Assembly: GCF_020181355.1 (NCBI RefSeq)
Contig: NZ_CP084004.1
Location: 1,426,001-1,490,000 of the forward strand
Direction: 5' to 3'
DNA: 64,000 bases
Source: Collinsella aerofaciens
GTDB lineage: Bacteria; Actinomycetota; Coriobacteriia; Coriobacteriales; Coriobacteriaceae
The number at the start of each line of letters is the position of its first letter. Position 1 is the stretch's first letter. Position numbers and translations under genes: made by a program. This document shows positions 10,179 to 19,123 of this stretch, one piece after another. The notes beneath the pieces were generated by a model, which was not told where the DNA came from, did not search any database, and saw only the letters and a list, made by a program, of their open reading frames with translations.

Positions 10179-12125
10179 GTGCGTGTGGCCGGTCACGACA
10201 ACATTCCAACACTCGCCGAGCAGGTTTCGCGCGTTCCCACGCAGCCCGGATGTTACCTTTGGAAAGATGCCAAGGGCGATGTCATCTACGTTGGCAAGGC
10301 GAAAAACCTGCGTTCCCGTATGCGCCAGTACGTGACGCTGCAGGATGAGCGCCAAAAAATACCGCTCATGATGCAATTGGTTGCGAGCTTTGACTACATC
10401 GTTGTCGAAACCGAGCATGAGGCGCTTGTACTCGAGCGCAACCTGATCGGCCAGTACCATCCGTACTTTAACGTCGACCTCAAGGATGACAAGAGCTACC
10501 CCTTTATCGCCATTACAAAGGGCGACCTGTATCCCGCTATCAAATACACGCGCGAGCGTCATAAGCCGGGAACGCGTTATTTTGGTCCCTATACCGATAG
10601 CCGCGCGGCGCGTGAGACCATTGACACGCTGCGCAAGGTGATCCCGATCTGCTCGGCTTCTTGTGCGGAGTGGCGTCGTTGTCGTCGTATCGTCGAGTCC
10701 CACAAGGGCGAGGAAGACATCGTCAATATGATTTGCGCGCAAAACGGGCGTCCCTGCTTTGACTACCATGTCGGGCGCGGCCCAGGTGCGTGTGTCGGCG
10801 CGATTTCTCCTACGGACTATGCCAAGAACGTCAAGCGTGTCGAGCGCTTTTTGTCGGGCCATCGCAAGGATGTCGTCGATGAGCTGACCTCCGAGATGAC
10901 GGATGCCGCCGAGGCGCTCGACTTTGAGCGCGCGGCACGCGTCAAACGTCGTTTGGAGGTCATCAGGGGTCTGGACGACCGTCAGCAAGTCGTTTTTCCC
11001 TCCAGTGTCGATATCGATGTCATCGGTTTCTATCGCGAGGAGACCATCTCCGCCGCTTGCGTCTTTGTCGTGCGTGAGGGTCGAACGGTTCGAACCTGCG
11101 AGTTTATTCTCGATAAGGGTTTGGATGTCGACGAAGAGGAGCTTCAATCGGGCTTTCTTAAGCGCTATTACGACGAGACGGCTGATATTCCAGCTGAGAT
11201 AAACCTCTCTGTCGAGCTTGAGGATGCGGAGGCGCTGGGGGAGTGGCTTGCAGGCAAGCGCGAGCGTTCCTGCCATCTCCATAGGCCGCAGCGTGGCGAA
11301 AAGCACCGTTTGCTCGATATGGCATCCAAAAATGCGCGCCATGCCCTCATGCGCTACATGATGCGAACGGGGTACGCTGACGACCGCACCAATCAAGCGC
11401 TCCTGGAGCTCGAAAGCGCGCTGGCGCTGCCGGCGCCGCCGATGCGTATCGAGTGCTTCGATATCTCGACGCTGCATGGAACCTTTACCGTCGCCTCGAT
11501 GGTGGTGTTTACCAACGGACGCGCCGACAAGAGCCAGTACCGTCGTTTTAAAATTCAGGCCGAATTGGACGAGGCAAACGACTTCGTGTCGATGTCCGAG
11601 GTTTTGGGACGACGCTATGCTCCCGAGCGCATGGCCGACGAGCGTTTTGGCTCGCGCCCCGATTTGCTCGTTGTCGATGGCGGTAAGCCGCAATTGACCG
11701 CTGCGATCAAGCAACTTGAGGCTCTTGGGCTCGATATACCAGTTTGTGGCTTGGCAAAGGCCGATGAGGAAGTTTTTGTGCCTTGGGACGAGACTCCCGT
11801 CGTGCTTCCGACCGGGTCCGCGTCGCTCTATCTAATCAAACAGGTGCGCGATGAATCGCACCGTTTTGCCATCACGTTCCATCGCGAATTGCGCGATAAA
11901 GCCATGACGGTTTCGGTACTCGATGACGTTCCAGGCGTGGGACCCACCAGAAAACGTGCCCTTATGCGCCATTTTGGTTCGATGAAGCGTTTGCGCGCGG
12001 CGAGCGAGCAAGAGATCGCGGAAGTTCGCGGCATACCTGCCGATGTTGCCAAGGCGGTCCACGAGGCGCTCGTTGCGTGGAATGCCGAGCGCGCCGAGGC
12101 GGCGGCTGGCCATTCCGATAGCTAA
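10179..12125 (+). CDS. uvrC: Excinuclease ABC subunit C
   Basis: UvrC makes the two incisions in nucleotide excision repair. The 648 residues hold an N-terminal GIY-YIG nuclease domain (PGCYLWKDAKGDVIYVGKAKNL), a cysteine-rich stretch near residues 158-210, a UVR motif (ALDFERAARVKRRLEVI) near residue 245, the RNase H-like endonuclease domain (IECFDISTLHGT, LLVVDGGKPQL), and C-terminal helix-hairpin-helix repeats (VLDDVPGVGPTRKRALM). The start is GTG at 10179, immediately after the murJ stop, or possibly the GTG two codons later; no strong ribosome site is seen, as expected for coupled translation. In many actinobacteria rapZ follows uvrC directly; here the sialate operon lies between them. 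Confidence 0.96.
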   Translation: MRVAGHDNIPTLAEQVSRVPTQPGCYLWKDAKGDVIYVGKAKNLRSRMRQYVTLQDERQKIPLMMQLVASFDYIVVETEHEALVLERNLIGQYHPYFNVDLKDDKSYPFIAITKGDLYPAIKYTRERHKPGTRYFGPYTDSRAARETIDTLRKVIPICSASCAEWRRCRRIVESHKGEEDIVNMICAQNGRPCFDYHVGRGPGACVGAISPTDYAKNVKRVERFLSGHRKDVVDELTSEMTDAAEALDFERAARVKRRLEVIRGLDDRQQVVFPSSVDIDVIGFYREETISAACVFVVREGRTVRTCEFILDKGLDVDEEELQSGFLKRYYDETADIPAEINLSVELEDAEALGEWLAGKRERSCHLHRPQRGEKHRLLDMASKNARHALMRYMMRTGYADDRTNQALLELESALALPAPPMRIECFDISTLHGTFTVASMVVFTNGRADKSQYRRFKIQAELDEANDFVSMSEVLGRRYAPERMADERFGSRPDLLVVDGGKPQLTAAIKQLEALGLDIPVCGLAKADEEVFVPWDETPVVLPTGSASLYLIKQVRDESHRFAITFHRELRDKAMTVSVLDDVPGVGPTRKRALMRHFGSMKRLRAASEQEIAEVRGIPADVAKAVHEALVAWNAERAEAAAGHSDS

Positions 12126-12490
12126 ACACGAGCCTAAACTACTGATATACATGATTGCGTGATTTTCAACCATTTATTTCGCCATGATTGCATGCTGGTT
12201 TCGGGTTTTATTAACGCTAAAACGTTTGACTAGTCATGGTGAACAACCCTGCTATCCTGCGGGTTGACGAAGACTGATATCTCACCTCGTCGATACATAC
12301 TGTCTGGCGAATCATTTGTCAATGAATTCGGTGAACGGTAGTAAATACCGTTCAAGCGTATGTATGTATCGGTCGCCGAGCGCGGCACCTCAGTTGGGTT
12401 CGTCGGTAGGTAAGGTATATATCGTCCGCAAGTTGCGCGGGGGCAAGTCTAGGTGCTCCCGAGTAAGATTCTCTATTGATAGGAGAAGAC
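12126..12490 (+). promoter_or_regulatory. 365-bp control region of the sialate operon
   Basis: No gene is seen here. It holds CTAAAACGTTTGAC (12217-12230), which shares TAAAACGTTT with a palindrome upstream of gap; a perfect inverted repeat GAACGGTA-N5-TACCGTTC (12333-12353); and two possible -10 boxes, TGCTATCCT (12250-12258, extended type) and GGTATATA (12414-12421), the latter about 70 bases before the first gene. The motifs are read directly; their use as promoter or operator is inferred. Confidence 0.45.
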
Positions 12491-14104
12491 ATGGCCATCA
12501 TCAACAAGGGTATGTCCAGGCGTTCGTTCCTCGGCCTCACCGGCAGCGTCGCTGCTGTCGCAGGGCTTGGTCTCACTGGCTGCGGTGGCAGCTCTAGCGA
12601 CGAGGGTTCCGCTTCCGGCTCCACCGATTCCGCCAACCGTGGCGGCGGCGTGATCACCGCTGGTTCCGCTTACGCTCCGTCCAGCTTCGATCCCGCCAGC
12701 ACCGGCTCCGCTGTGGGCCTGGGTGCTAACTGGCACGTCGTCGAGGGCCTCTACGGCATCGATTACCACGACTACAGCACCTTCAACGAGCTCGCCACCG
12801 ACGATCCCAAGTCTGTGGACGACACCACTTTCGAGGTCACCATCCGCAAGGGCGCCAAGTTCTCCGATGGCACCGAGGTCACCGCTGACGATGTCGTTGC
12901 CTCCTACACCGCTTGCGCCGCTTCCGCTACCTATGCTCCGTTCTTCCAGCCCTTCGAGTCCATCGAGGCCAAGGATGCCAGCACTGTAACGGTCAAGACC
13001 AAGGTCCCCAACTTCTCCCTGCTCAAGGATCGTCTGGCCATCATCCGTGTTACCCCGGCTACTCAGTCCGAGGAGGATCGCGCCAAGCAGCCGATCGGTT
13101 CCGGCCCCTGGATGTACGACTCTATCTCCGATACCGAGATCACCCTGGTTCCCAACCCCGAGTACAACGGTGAGTATGCTGCCGAGGATAAGAAGATCCA
13201 GTACAGCATCCTGACCGACCCCACCGCTCGCGTTACCGCCCAGCAGGAAGGCTCCACGCTCGTTATGGAGCTCGTCACCGCTGACGCCGTCGACCAGCTC
13301 GAGAGCGCTGGCTGCAAGATCGACAACGTCCAGGGCTTCGGCACCCGCTTCATCATGTTCAACGTCGCCAAGGAGCCTTGGAACAACGTCAAGGTCCGTC
13401 AGGCCGTTATGTATGCGCTCGACACCGAGAAGATGGTCAGCAACACCTTCGCCGGCCTTGCCACCGCTGCCAGCTGCTACCTGCCCAAGAGCTTCACTAA
13501 CTATCATGAGGCTTCCACGGTGTACAAGACCGATGCCAAGAAGGCTAAGAAGCTCATCGAGGAGTCCGGCATCACCCCGGGTGCCATCACCCTGCGCACC
13601 ACCGACAACGAGCAGATTAAGGGCATGGCCGCCCAGGTCAAGAACGACCTCGACGCTCTCGGCTTCGAGGTGACCATCCAGACCGATACCTCGCCGGCCA
13701 CCTACGCTGCCATCGACGGCGGCGAGGCCTACGATATCCTCCTTGCCCCTGGCGATCCTTCCTGCTTCGGCGCCGACCCCGACCTGCTGCTCAACTGGTG
13801 GTACGGCGACAACGTCTGGATGCAGACCCGTTGCCCGTGGAAGGAGTCCGCTGAGTGGCAGAAGCTCCACGGTCTCATGGACGAGGCTCTTGCCGCCGAG
13901 GGCGACGAGCAGCAGAAGAAGTGGAACGAGTGCTTCGACATCATTGCCGACAACGCCGTTCTGTACCCCGTTGTCCACGTCAAGACCGTCTCCGCTTCCT
14001 GGGACGATCCGTCCACTGCGCCCAACGGCGAGGCCCTCGATGGCTTCAAGGGCATCGGCACGACGAGCATGTCCTTCAGGGGCGTTGCGACCGTCAAGGC
14101 GTAA
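12491..14104 (+). CDS. Family 5 ABC transporter substrate-binding lipoprotein, probably for sialic acid (SatA/SiaE type)
   Basis: This 537-residue lipoprotein has a twin-arginine signal (MSRRSFLGLTG) ending in a lipobox LTGC, so it is probably Tat-exported and lipid-anchored outside the membrane. The mature part is an SBP family 5 (DppA/OppA fold) protein with the usual YGIDYHDYSTFNELA and FEVTIRKGAKFSDGTEVTADDV segments. Family 5 proteins bind peptides, nickel and sugars; the sialate assignment rests on context, because nanA, a ROK kinase and nanE lie in the same operon and no other uptake system is present. ATG 12491 follows ATAGGAGA. A hairpin after the gene may favour its expression over the membrane parts. 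Confidence 0.8.
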   Translation: MAIINKGMSRRSFLGLTGSVAAVAGLGLTGCGGSSSDEGSASGSTDSANRGGGVITAGSAYAPSSFDPASTGSAVGLGANWHVVEGLYGIDYHDYSTFNELATDDPKSVDDTTFEVTIRKGAKFSDGTEVTADDVVASYTACAASATYAPFFQPFESIEAKDASTVTVKTKVPNFSLLKDRLAIIRVTPATQSEEDRAKQPIGSGPWMYDSISDTEITLVPNPEYNGEYAAEDKKIQYSILTDPTARVTAQQEGSTLVMELVTADAVDQLESAGCKIDNVQGFGTRFIMFNVAKEPWNNVKVRQAVMYALDTEKMVSNTFAGLATAASCYLPKSFTNYHEASTVYKTDAKKAKKLIEESGITPGAITLRTTDNEQIKGMAAQVKNDLDALGFEVTIQTDTSPATYAAIDGGEAYDILLAPGDPSCFGADPDLLLNWWYGDNVWMQTRCPWKESAEWQKLHGLMDEALAAEGDEQQKKWNECFDIIADNAVLYPVVHVKTVSASWDDPSTAPNGEALDGFKGIGTTSMSFRGVATVKA

Positions 14105-14166
14105 GACTCGCTTGAGTCTGTATGCAGGATGTCGGTCGTTGGGACCGTATCCTCATAGTTGAAACA

Positions 14167-14220
14167 AAGACCCGGGCGGCAACGATGTCGCTCGGGTCTT
14201 GTAATGAGTATCCGTACTCA
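14167..14220 (+). terminator. Two stem-loops between binding protein and permease genes
   Basis: AAGACCCG (14167-14174) pairs with CGGGTCTT (14193-14200); directly after it TGAGTA (14205-14210) pairs with TACTCA (14215-14220). There is no long T-run, so this looks more like a partial terminator or RNA-processing/stability element inside an operon than a full stop. Confidence 0.5.
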
Positions 14221-14261
14221 TATACCAGTTGGTCCTACCGACAAAAGAAAGGGGAGAGAAC

Positions 14262-15218
14262 GTGAACAACTTGCTACGTTTGATTGGAAGGCGTCTTGTG
14301 GCGTTGCCGATCATGGCATTGGGCGTCACCGTCCTGGTGTTCTTCCTTATGTCGTTCTCCAAGACCGACCCCGCCTACACGGCGTTGGGTGACGGTGCCT
14401 CGCCCGAGGCGGTTGCCGAGTACCATGAGAAGTATGGCCTGGACGACCCCTGGCCCGTGCGCTACGTGCGCTATATGGGCGATTTGATTCATGGCGACAT
14501 GGGCACCTATGGTGCTGCTCGCAACTCCGTTGCCAAGCGCATCTCCACGGCCCTGCCCGTCACGATGCAGCTGACCTTCATCGGTCTTGCCATCGGTGCG
14601 GTCGTTTCGTTTTTGCTCGGCGTCATCGCGGCACTGTATCGCGACAAATGGCCGGACCAAGTGATCCGCGTCTTTTCCATCGCCGGCTTGGCAACCCCGT
14701 CGTTCTGGCTTGCCGTTCTGTTGATCCTGCTGTTCTCCTCCTACCTTAAGGTGCTCCCGGCATCGGGTGCTCTGCCTCACTTCACCACGAATCCGGTTGG
14801 CTATCTGGGACGTATGATCATGCCCGCTATCGCCTTGGCATTTCCGCTGACGGGCCAGATGACTCGTATCGTGCGTACCGCCATGGTCGAGGAGCTCGAC
14901 AAGGACTATGTCCGTATGGCTCGCGGCGCCGGCGTTCCCGAGAAGGTCGTCGTCGGCATCAACGTTCTTCGCAATGCGCTGATCACCCCGGTCACCACCC
15001 TCGGTCTTAAGATCGGTTACCTCATGGGCGGCGCCGTCGTCATCGAGGTTATCTTCAACCTCCCCGGCATGGGCACCGCGATTCTGCAGGGCGTTCAGGG
15101 CAACGAGGCGAACCTGGTTCAGGGCGTCGTTATCGTCGTTGCTCTTGCCTTCATCATCATCAACATCGTGGTTGACATGCTCTACCTGCTCATCAACCCG
15201 CGCATCAGGACGGTGTAG
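14262..15218 (+). CDS. ABC transporter permease (DppB/SatB type)
   Basis: This 318-residue inner-membrane permease belongs to the binding-protein-dependent family 1 (DppB/GsiC). It has about six membrane segments, starting with RRLVALPIMALGVTVLVFFLM, and the cytoplasmic EAA loop near YVRMARGAGVPEKVVVGINVLRNAL, which docks the ATPase. I chose GTG 14262 because AAAGGGGAGA precedes it by a few bases; the upstream in-frame ATG lies before that site. It is the second gene of the sialate transporter set and ends 3 bases before the next gene. Confidence 0.9.
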   Translation: MNNLLRLIGRRLVALPIMALGVTVLVFFLMSFSKTDPAYTALGDGASPEAVAEYHEKYGLDDPWPVRYVRYMGDLIHGDMGTYGAARNSVAKRISTALPVTMQLTFIGLAIGAVVSFLLGVIAALYRDKWPDQVIRVFSIAGLATPSFWLAVLLILLFSSYLKVLPASGALPHFTTNPVGYLGRMIMPAIALAFPLTGQMTRIVRTAMVEELDKDYVRMARGAGVPEKVVVGINVLRNALITPVTTLGLKIGYLMGGAVVIEVIFNLPGMGTAILQGVQGNEANLVQGVVIVVALAFIIINIVVDMLYLLINPRIRTV

Positions 15219-15221
15219 ATT

Positions 15222-17237
15222 ATGGTAAAGATTCGAGAGAAGCAAACCGAGCAGCTCGAGAAGGCTGCCTCCAAGGGGCTCAAGCTCGGTGGCTGGAAGA
15301 AGATGACGCTGTCTTCTAAGATTGCCGCCGTCGTGCTGGTGCTGGTCGCCCTGACTGCGATTCTGGCGCCCCTTCTTGCCCCCTATAGCCCGGTCGAGAT
15401 CTTTACGGCTCGCCAGGCTCCCGGCAACGGATTTATCTTCGGTACCGACGATAAGGGTCGCGACATTCTGTCGCGTATGCTCTACGGTGGTCGTTACTCG
15501 CTGATTATCGGCTTTGGCGCCACTGCCATGGCTCTGGTCTGCGGCTCGGTCGTGGGCGCCCTTGCAGCGGTTTCGCGCAAGGCGGTCTCCGAGACGATCA
15601 TGCGTATCTTGGACATCATTATGTCCATCCCGGGCATCGCCCTCGCGGCCGTCTTCGTCTCCATCCTGGGCAACTCCGTGCCGTCGATCATCTTCGCCAT
15701 CGGCTTTATGTACACTCCGCAGATTGCCCGTATCGTGCGCGCCAACATCGTGTCCGAGTACGGTGAGGACTATGTCCGCGCGGTCATCGTTTCCGGCGCC
15801 AAGGCTCCGTGGATTTTGATCAAGCATGTTCTGCGTAACTGCATCGCCCCGATCATGGTCTTCACCGTTACCCTGGTCGCCGACGCCATCATCTTCGAGG
15901 CCTCGCTGACCTTCATCGGCGCCGGCATCCAGGAGCCCACCGCTACCTGGGGCAACATCCTCGCCGACGCCCGCGGCGGCGTGCTCGCCGGCCGTTGGTG
16001 GCAGGCGCTGTTCCCGGGCCTGGCTATCATGATCACCTGCCTGGCGCTCAACATCCTCTCCGAGGGCATTACCGACGCCATGGCCGCTGCTCCCTCCGCC
16101 GCCCTGGATCCGACCGATTCCTCCAAGCGTCGCGAGGCCGACCTGCTGGTCTCCGACCCCGTTCGCGCCTACAAGGAGCAGGCCCAGTCCCTCTCCGCTC
16201 GCCTTGGCGCCCTGCGCGATGTCGAGCTCAAGCGTGACGACCGCCATGTGCCCGATGAGTCCGTTGAGCCGATTCTCTCGGTCCGTGACTTCTGCATTCA
16301 GTTTGAGCATCACGGTGATATCAACGTCGTCGACCATGTCAACTTTGACGTCCGTCCCGGCCAGACCATGGGCCTGGTAGGCGAGTCCGGCTGCGGTAAG
16401 TCCATCACCACGCTGGCCATCATGGGCCTGACCGACGATGACGAGCATCTTTCCGGCGAGGTTCTCTGGGAGGGCCGCGACCTGCTCAAGATGAGCAAGA
16501 AGGAGTGGTTCGGCCTGCGCGGTACCGATATCGCCATGGTCTATCAGGACGCCCTGTCCTCGCTCAACCCCTCCATGCTCATCTCTGCCCAGATGAAGCA
16601 GCTCACCAAGCGCGGCGGCACCCGTAGCGCCGAGGAACTCCTGGAGCTCGTGGGCCTCGACCCCAAGCGTACGCTCGAGAGCTATCCGCACGAGCTTTCC
16701 GGTGGTCAGCGTCAGCGCGTTCTGATCGCTATGGCCCTTACCCGCGACCCCAAGCTGGTTATCTGCGACGAGCCCACGACCGCTCTGGACGTTACGGTCC
16801 AGAAGCAGGTCATCAAGCTGCTCAACGACCTTCAGGCCAAGCTCGGCTTTGCCATGATCTTCGTTTCGCACGACCTGGCGCTGGTCGCCGAGGTCGCCCA
16901 CAACATCACGGTTATGTACGCCGGCCAGGTTATTGAGCAGGCGCCCACCAAGGAGCTGCTCACCAACCCGATTCACGAGTACACCCGCGGCCTTCTGGGT
17001 TCCGTCCTGTCCATCGAGAGCGGTTCGGGCCGCCTGCACCAGGTGCCCGGCGCCGTTCCGAGCCCGCGCGATTTCCCCAAGGGCGATCGCTTCGCGCCCC
17101 GCTCGAGCCATCCGCGCATTGGCCTGGACACCCGTCCGGTCTTCAAGCGCGTGCCCGGCACCGAGCACTTCTATTCCGAGCTCCCCGACGAGGTGCTCAA
17201 GGCAAATGGTTTGACCCCTCACGCGGAGGTGATGTAG
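15222..17237 (+). CDS. Permease-ATPase fusion of the sialate ABC transporter (SatC/SiaG type)
   Basis: A single 671-residue protein carries a DppC-type permease (residues about 1-300, with FGTDDKGRDILSRMLYGGR and an EAA loop YVRAVIVSGAKAPWILIKHVLRN) and a DppD-type ATPase (from about residue 345: Walker A GESGCGKS at 387, signature LSGGQRQRVLIAM, Walker B LVICDEPTTALD). Peptide transporters usually encode these separately. The same fused layout is described for SatC of the Haemophilus ducreyi sialate transporter and the corynebacterial SiaEFGI system, which supports the substrate call. The C-terminal oligopeptide-type tail has no cysteine cluster, unlike OppD at 34285. Confidence 0.9.
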   Translation: MVKIREKQTEQLEKAASKGLKLGGWKKMTLSSKIAAVVLVLVALTAILAPLLAPYSPVEIFTARQAPGNGFIFGTDDKGRDILSRMLYGGRYSLIIGFGATAMALVCGSVVGALAAVSRKAVSETIMRILDIIMSIPGIALAAVFVSILGNSVPSIIFAIGFMYTPQIARIVRANIVSEYGEDYVRAVIVSGAKAPWILIKHVLRNCIAPIMVFTVTLVADAIIFEASLTFIGAGIQEPTATWGNILADARGGVLAGRWWQALFPGLAIMITCLALNILSEGITDAMAAAPSAALDPTDSSKRREADLLVSDPVRAYKEQAQSLSARLGALRDVELKRDDRHVPDESVEPILSVRDFCIQFEHHGDINVVDHVNFDVRPGQTMGLVGESGCGKSITTLAIMGLTDDDEHLSGEVLWEGRDLLKMSKKEWFGLRGTDIAMVYQDALSSLNPSMLISAQMKQLTKRGGTRSAEELLELVGLDPKRTLESYPHELSGGQRQRVLIAMALTRDPKLVICDEPTTALDVTVQKQVIKLLNDLQAKLGFAMIFVSHDLALVAEVAHNITVMYAGQVIEQAPTKELLTNPIHEYTRGLLGSVLSIESGSGRLHQVPGAVPSPRDFPKGDRFAPRSSHPRIGLDTRPVFKRVPGTEHFYSELPDEVLKANGLTPHAEVM

Positions 17238-18065
17238 ATGAGCGAGACCGCAGTCAACGGCGTCGAGCCGATCATCTTCCTTGATGACGTCCACGTCACC
17301 TTTAGGACCCGTACCGGCTCGATTCTGCACCCCAACCTGGTTCACGCCGTCCAGGGTGTAACGATTAAGCTCATGCCCGGACAGACCATCGGCATCGTCG
17401 GCGAGTCCGGTTGCGGAAAGTCCACCACGGCTAACGTCATGTGCGGCCTGCAGGCCCCCACGAGCGGCAAGGTCTACTTTAAGGGCAAGGACGTCACCAA
17501 GCGTACCGCCGAGGACCGTCGCCACATGGGTCGCGTCATCTCGGTCGTGTTCCAGAACCCGGCCACGGCGCTCAACCCCCGCATGGTCGTTCGCGAGCAA
17601 CTGCTCGACCCCATGCGCGTCCACAACCTGGGTACCGAGGCCGAGCAGGAGAAGCGCGTCAAGGAGCTCTTGGAGCTCACCGGTCTGCCCTCCTCCGCCG
17701 CCGAGGTTCTTCCCGGCCAGCTTTCGGGCGGCCAGCGCCAGCGCGTCGCAATTGCCCGTGCCCTGTCGCTGAACCCCGATGCCATCATCGCCGACGAGCC
17801 CACCTCGGCTCTGGACGTTTCGGTCCGCGCGCAGATTCTCAACCTGCTGACCGACCTTAAGAAGGAACTCGGCCTGGCTATGGTGTTCATCAGCCATGAC
17901 ATCCAGACGGTCCGCTATATTTCCGACGACATCATCGTCATGAATGGCGGCAAGATCGTCGAGCAGGGCGAGGCCAAGCAGGTTTTCCAGCATCCTCGAG
18001 ACCCCTACACTAAGATGCTGCTCGGCGCTGCGCCGTCGCTGCTGCATCCCAAGCTCGGCGAGTAA
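17238..18065 (+). CDS. ABC transporter ATPase (DppF/SatD type)
   Basis: This 275-residue ATPase has Walker A GESGCGKST, Q-loop VVFQNPATALNP, signature LSGGQRQRVAIARAL and Walker B AIIADEPTSALD. It is the second nucleotide-binding subunit of the transporter. It stops after the core ATPase fold and lacks the C-terminal extension that OppD/OppF proteins carry. ATG 17238 comes directly after the TAG of the fusion gene, with GGAGGTGATGTAG just before it as a good ribosome site. Confidence 0.92.
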   Translation: MSETAVNGVEPIIFLDDVHVTFRTRTGSILHPNLVHAVQGVTIKLMPGQTIGIVGESGCGKSTTANVMCGLQAPTSGKVYFKGKDVTKRTAEDRRHMGRVISVVFQNPATALNPRMVVREQLLDPMRVHNLGTEAEQEKRVKELLELTGLPSSAAEVLPGQLSGGQRQRVAIARALSLNPDAIIADEPTSALDVSVRAQILNLLTDLKKELGLAMVFISHDIQTVRYISDDIIVMNGGKIVEQGEAKQVFQHPRDPYTKMLLGAAPSLLHPKLGE

Positions 18066-18081
18066 CTTCGCTTTCCCTCCC

Positions 18082-18109
18082 GTGCGCCCGGTTCCCTTGC
18101 CGGGCGCAC
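18082..18109 (+). repeat. Intra-operon stem-loop after the ATPase gene
   Basis: GTGCGCCCGG (18082-18091) and CCGGGCGCAC (18100-18109) form a perfect 10-bp stem with an 8-base loop and no T-run. It divides the transporter genes from the enzyme genes. Confidence 0.6.
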
Positions 18110-18145
18110 CTCCGTTGCGATTTCGAAAGGTTGGGTTCACGAGCC

Positions 18146-19123
18146 ATGCCAAGTGCTCAGGAGCTACAACATCAATTTGGTGAATATCGAGGCGCTATGT
18201 CCCGTCCATCAGATTTCGATCTCTTTTGGAAGGATCGCATGGCCGAGGCTGACGCCGTCGGGCTTGACTATGCGATCGAGGCGGCATCGGTCACCGATGC
18301 CGTGACCTGCCAGCTTTTCGATCTCTGGTATACCGGCATGTGCGGCGCTCGCCTGCACGCCAAGTACCTTAAACCTGTCTCGGACGAGCCCGTGCCATTG
18401 GTACTTCAGTTCCATGGGTATCCGGGTGCAAGCCGCAGCTGGTTTGAGCAGGCGTCGTTTGCGGGCATGGGCATGGCACTCATCGCCCTCGACTGCCCCG
18501 GCCAAGGAGGTCCCTCCGAGGACATTGGTGGATTTGAGGGCACGACGGTCGCGGGCCATATCGTCGCCGGTATCGACGGCGACCCGGCCAACCTCTACTA
18601 TGTCCGCTTGCACCAAGATATCCGCATTCTTTGCCGTATTGTTCGTGAGCTCGAGGGCATCGATCTTGCCCGTGTATTTGTGAACGGCGCATCGCAGGGC
18701 GGCGGTTTGGGCATTGCGACCTGTGCGCTTAACAGCGAGCTTATCAATCGCGCCGCCATCCTCTATCCCTTCCTGTCGGATTTCCGCCTGGTCTGGGATT
18801 TGGATGCCGACGACATTGCCTACGAGGGTCTGCGCTATTGGTCTCGCTGGTTTGACGAGGACTCGACTCGTATTGACGAGGCCTATGCCAAGCTGGCGTA
18901 CTTCGATTCCAAGAACTTTGCCCCCATAGTCAAATGCCCCGTGCTGTTTGGCACGGGCACAGCCGATATCGTCTGTCCTCCGGCGACGCAGTTTGCAGTC
19001 TACAACAACCTGACCTGTGAAAAGCGTCATGAGTTCTTTGAAGGCTTCGGTCACGAGGAGATTCAGGATTTTGACGATCTGATCATTCCATTTTTCTGCA
19101 AGGGAGGGGAGGCTCATGTCTAA
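18146..19123 (+). CDS. AXE1-family acetylesterase, probable sialate O-acetylesterase
   Basis: This 325-residue alpha/beta hydrolase belongs to the acetyl xylan esterase/cephalosporin C deacetylase family: LQFHGYPGASRSWF (oxyanion region), nucleophile motif GASQGG with Ser183, Asp274 in GTADIVCPP and His303 in FGHEEI. The family removes acetyl groups from sugars. Inside a nan operon the likely job is de-O-acetylating host sialic acids so that NanA can act, as reported for the AXE-like EstA in the pneumococcal neuraminidase region; the substrate is inferred. No signal peptide is seen, so it would act inside the cell. The start at 18146 gives the family N-terminus; ribosome site is weak. It overlaps the next gene by 8 bases. 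Confidence 0.82.
   Translation: MPSAQELQHQFGEYRGAMSRPSDFDLFWKDRMAEADAVGLDYAIEAASVTDAVTCQLFDLWYTGMCGARLHAKYLKPVSDEPVPLVLQFHGYPGASRSWFEQASFAGMGMALIALDCPGQGGPSEDIGGFEGTTVAGHIVAGIDGDPANLYYVRLHQDIRILCRIVRELEGIDLARVFVNGASQGGGLGIATCALNSELINRAAILYPFLSDFRLVWDLDADDIAYEGLRYWSRWFDEDSTRIDEAYAKLAYFDSKNFAPIVKCPVLFGTGTADIVCPPATQFAVYNNLTCEKRHEFFEGFGHEEIQDFDDLIIPFFCKGGEAHV

Noticed and set aside
14274-18152. 1,292-codon open frame on the minus strand opposite the sialate transporter
   Set aside because: It is a shadow of GC-rich, codon-biased genes on the plus strand. The product is low-complexity, rich in His, Asp, Gly and Arg, with no domain.
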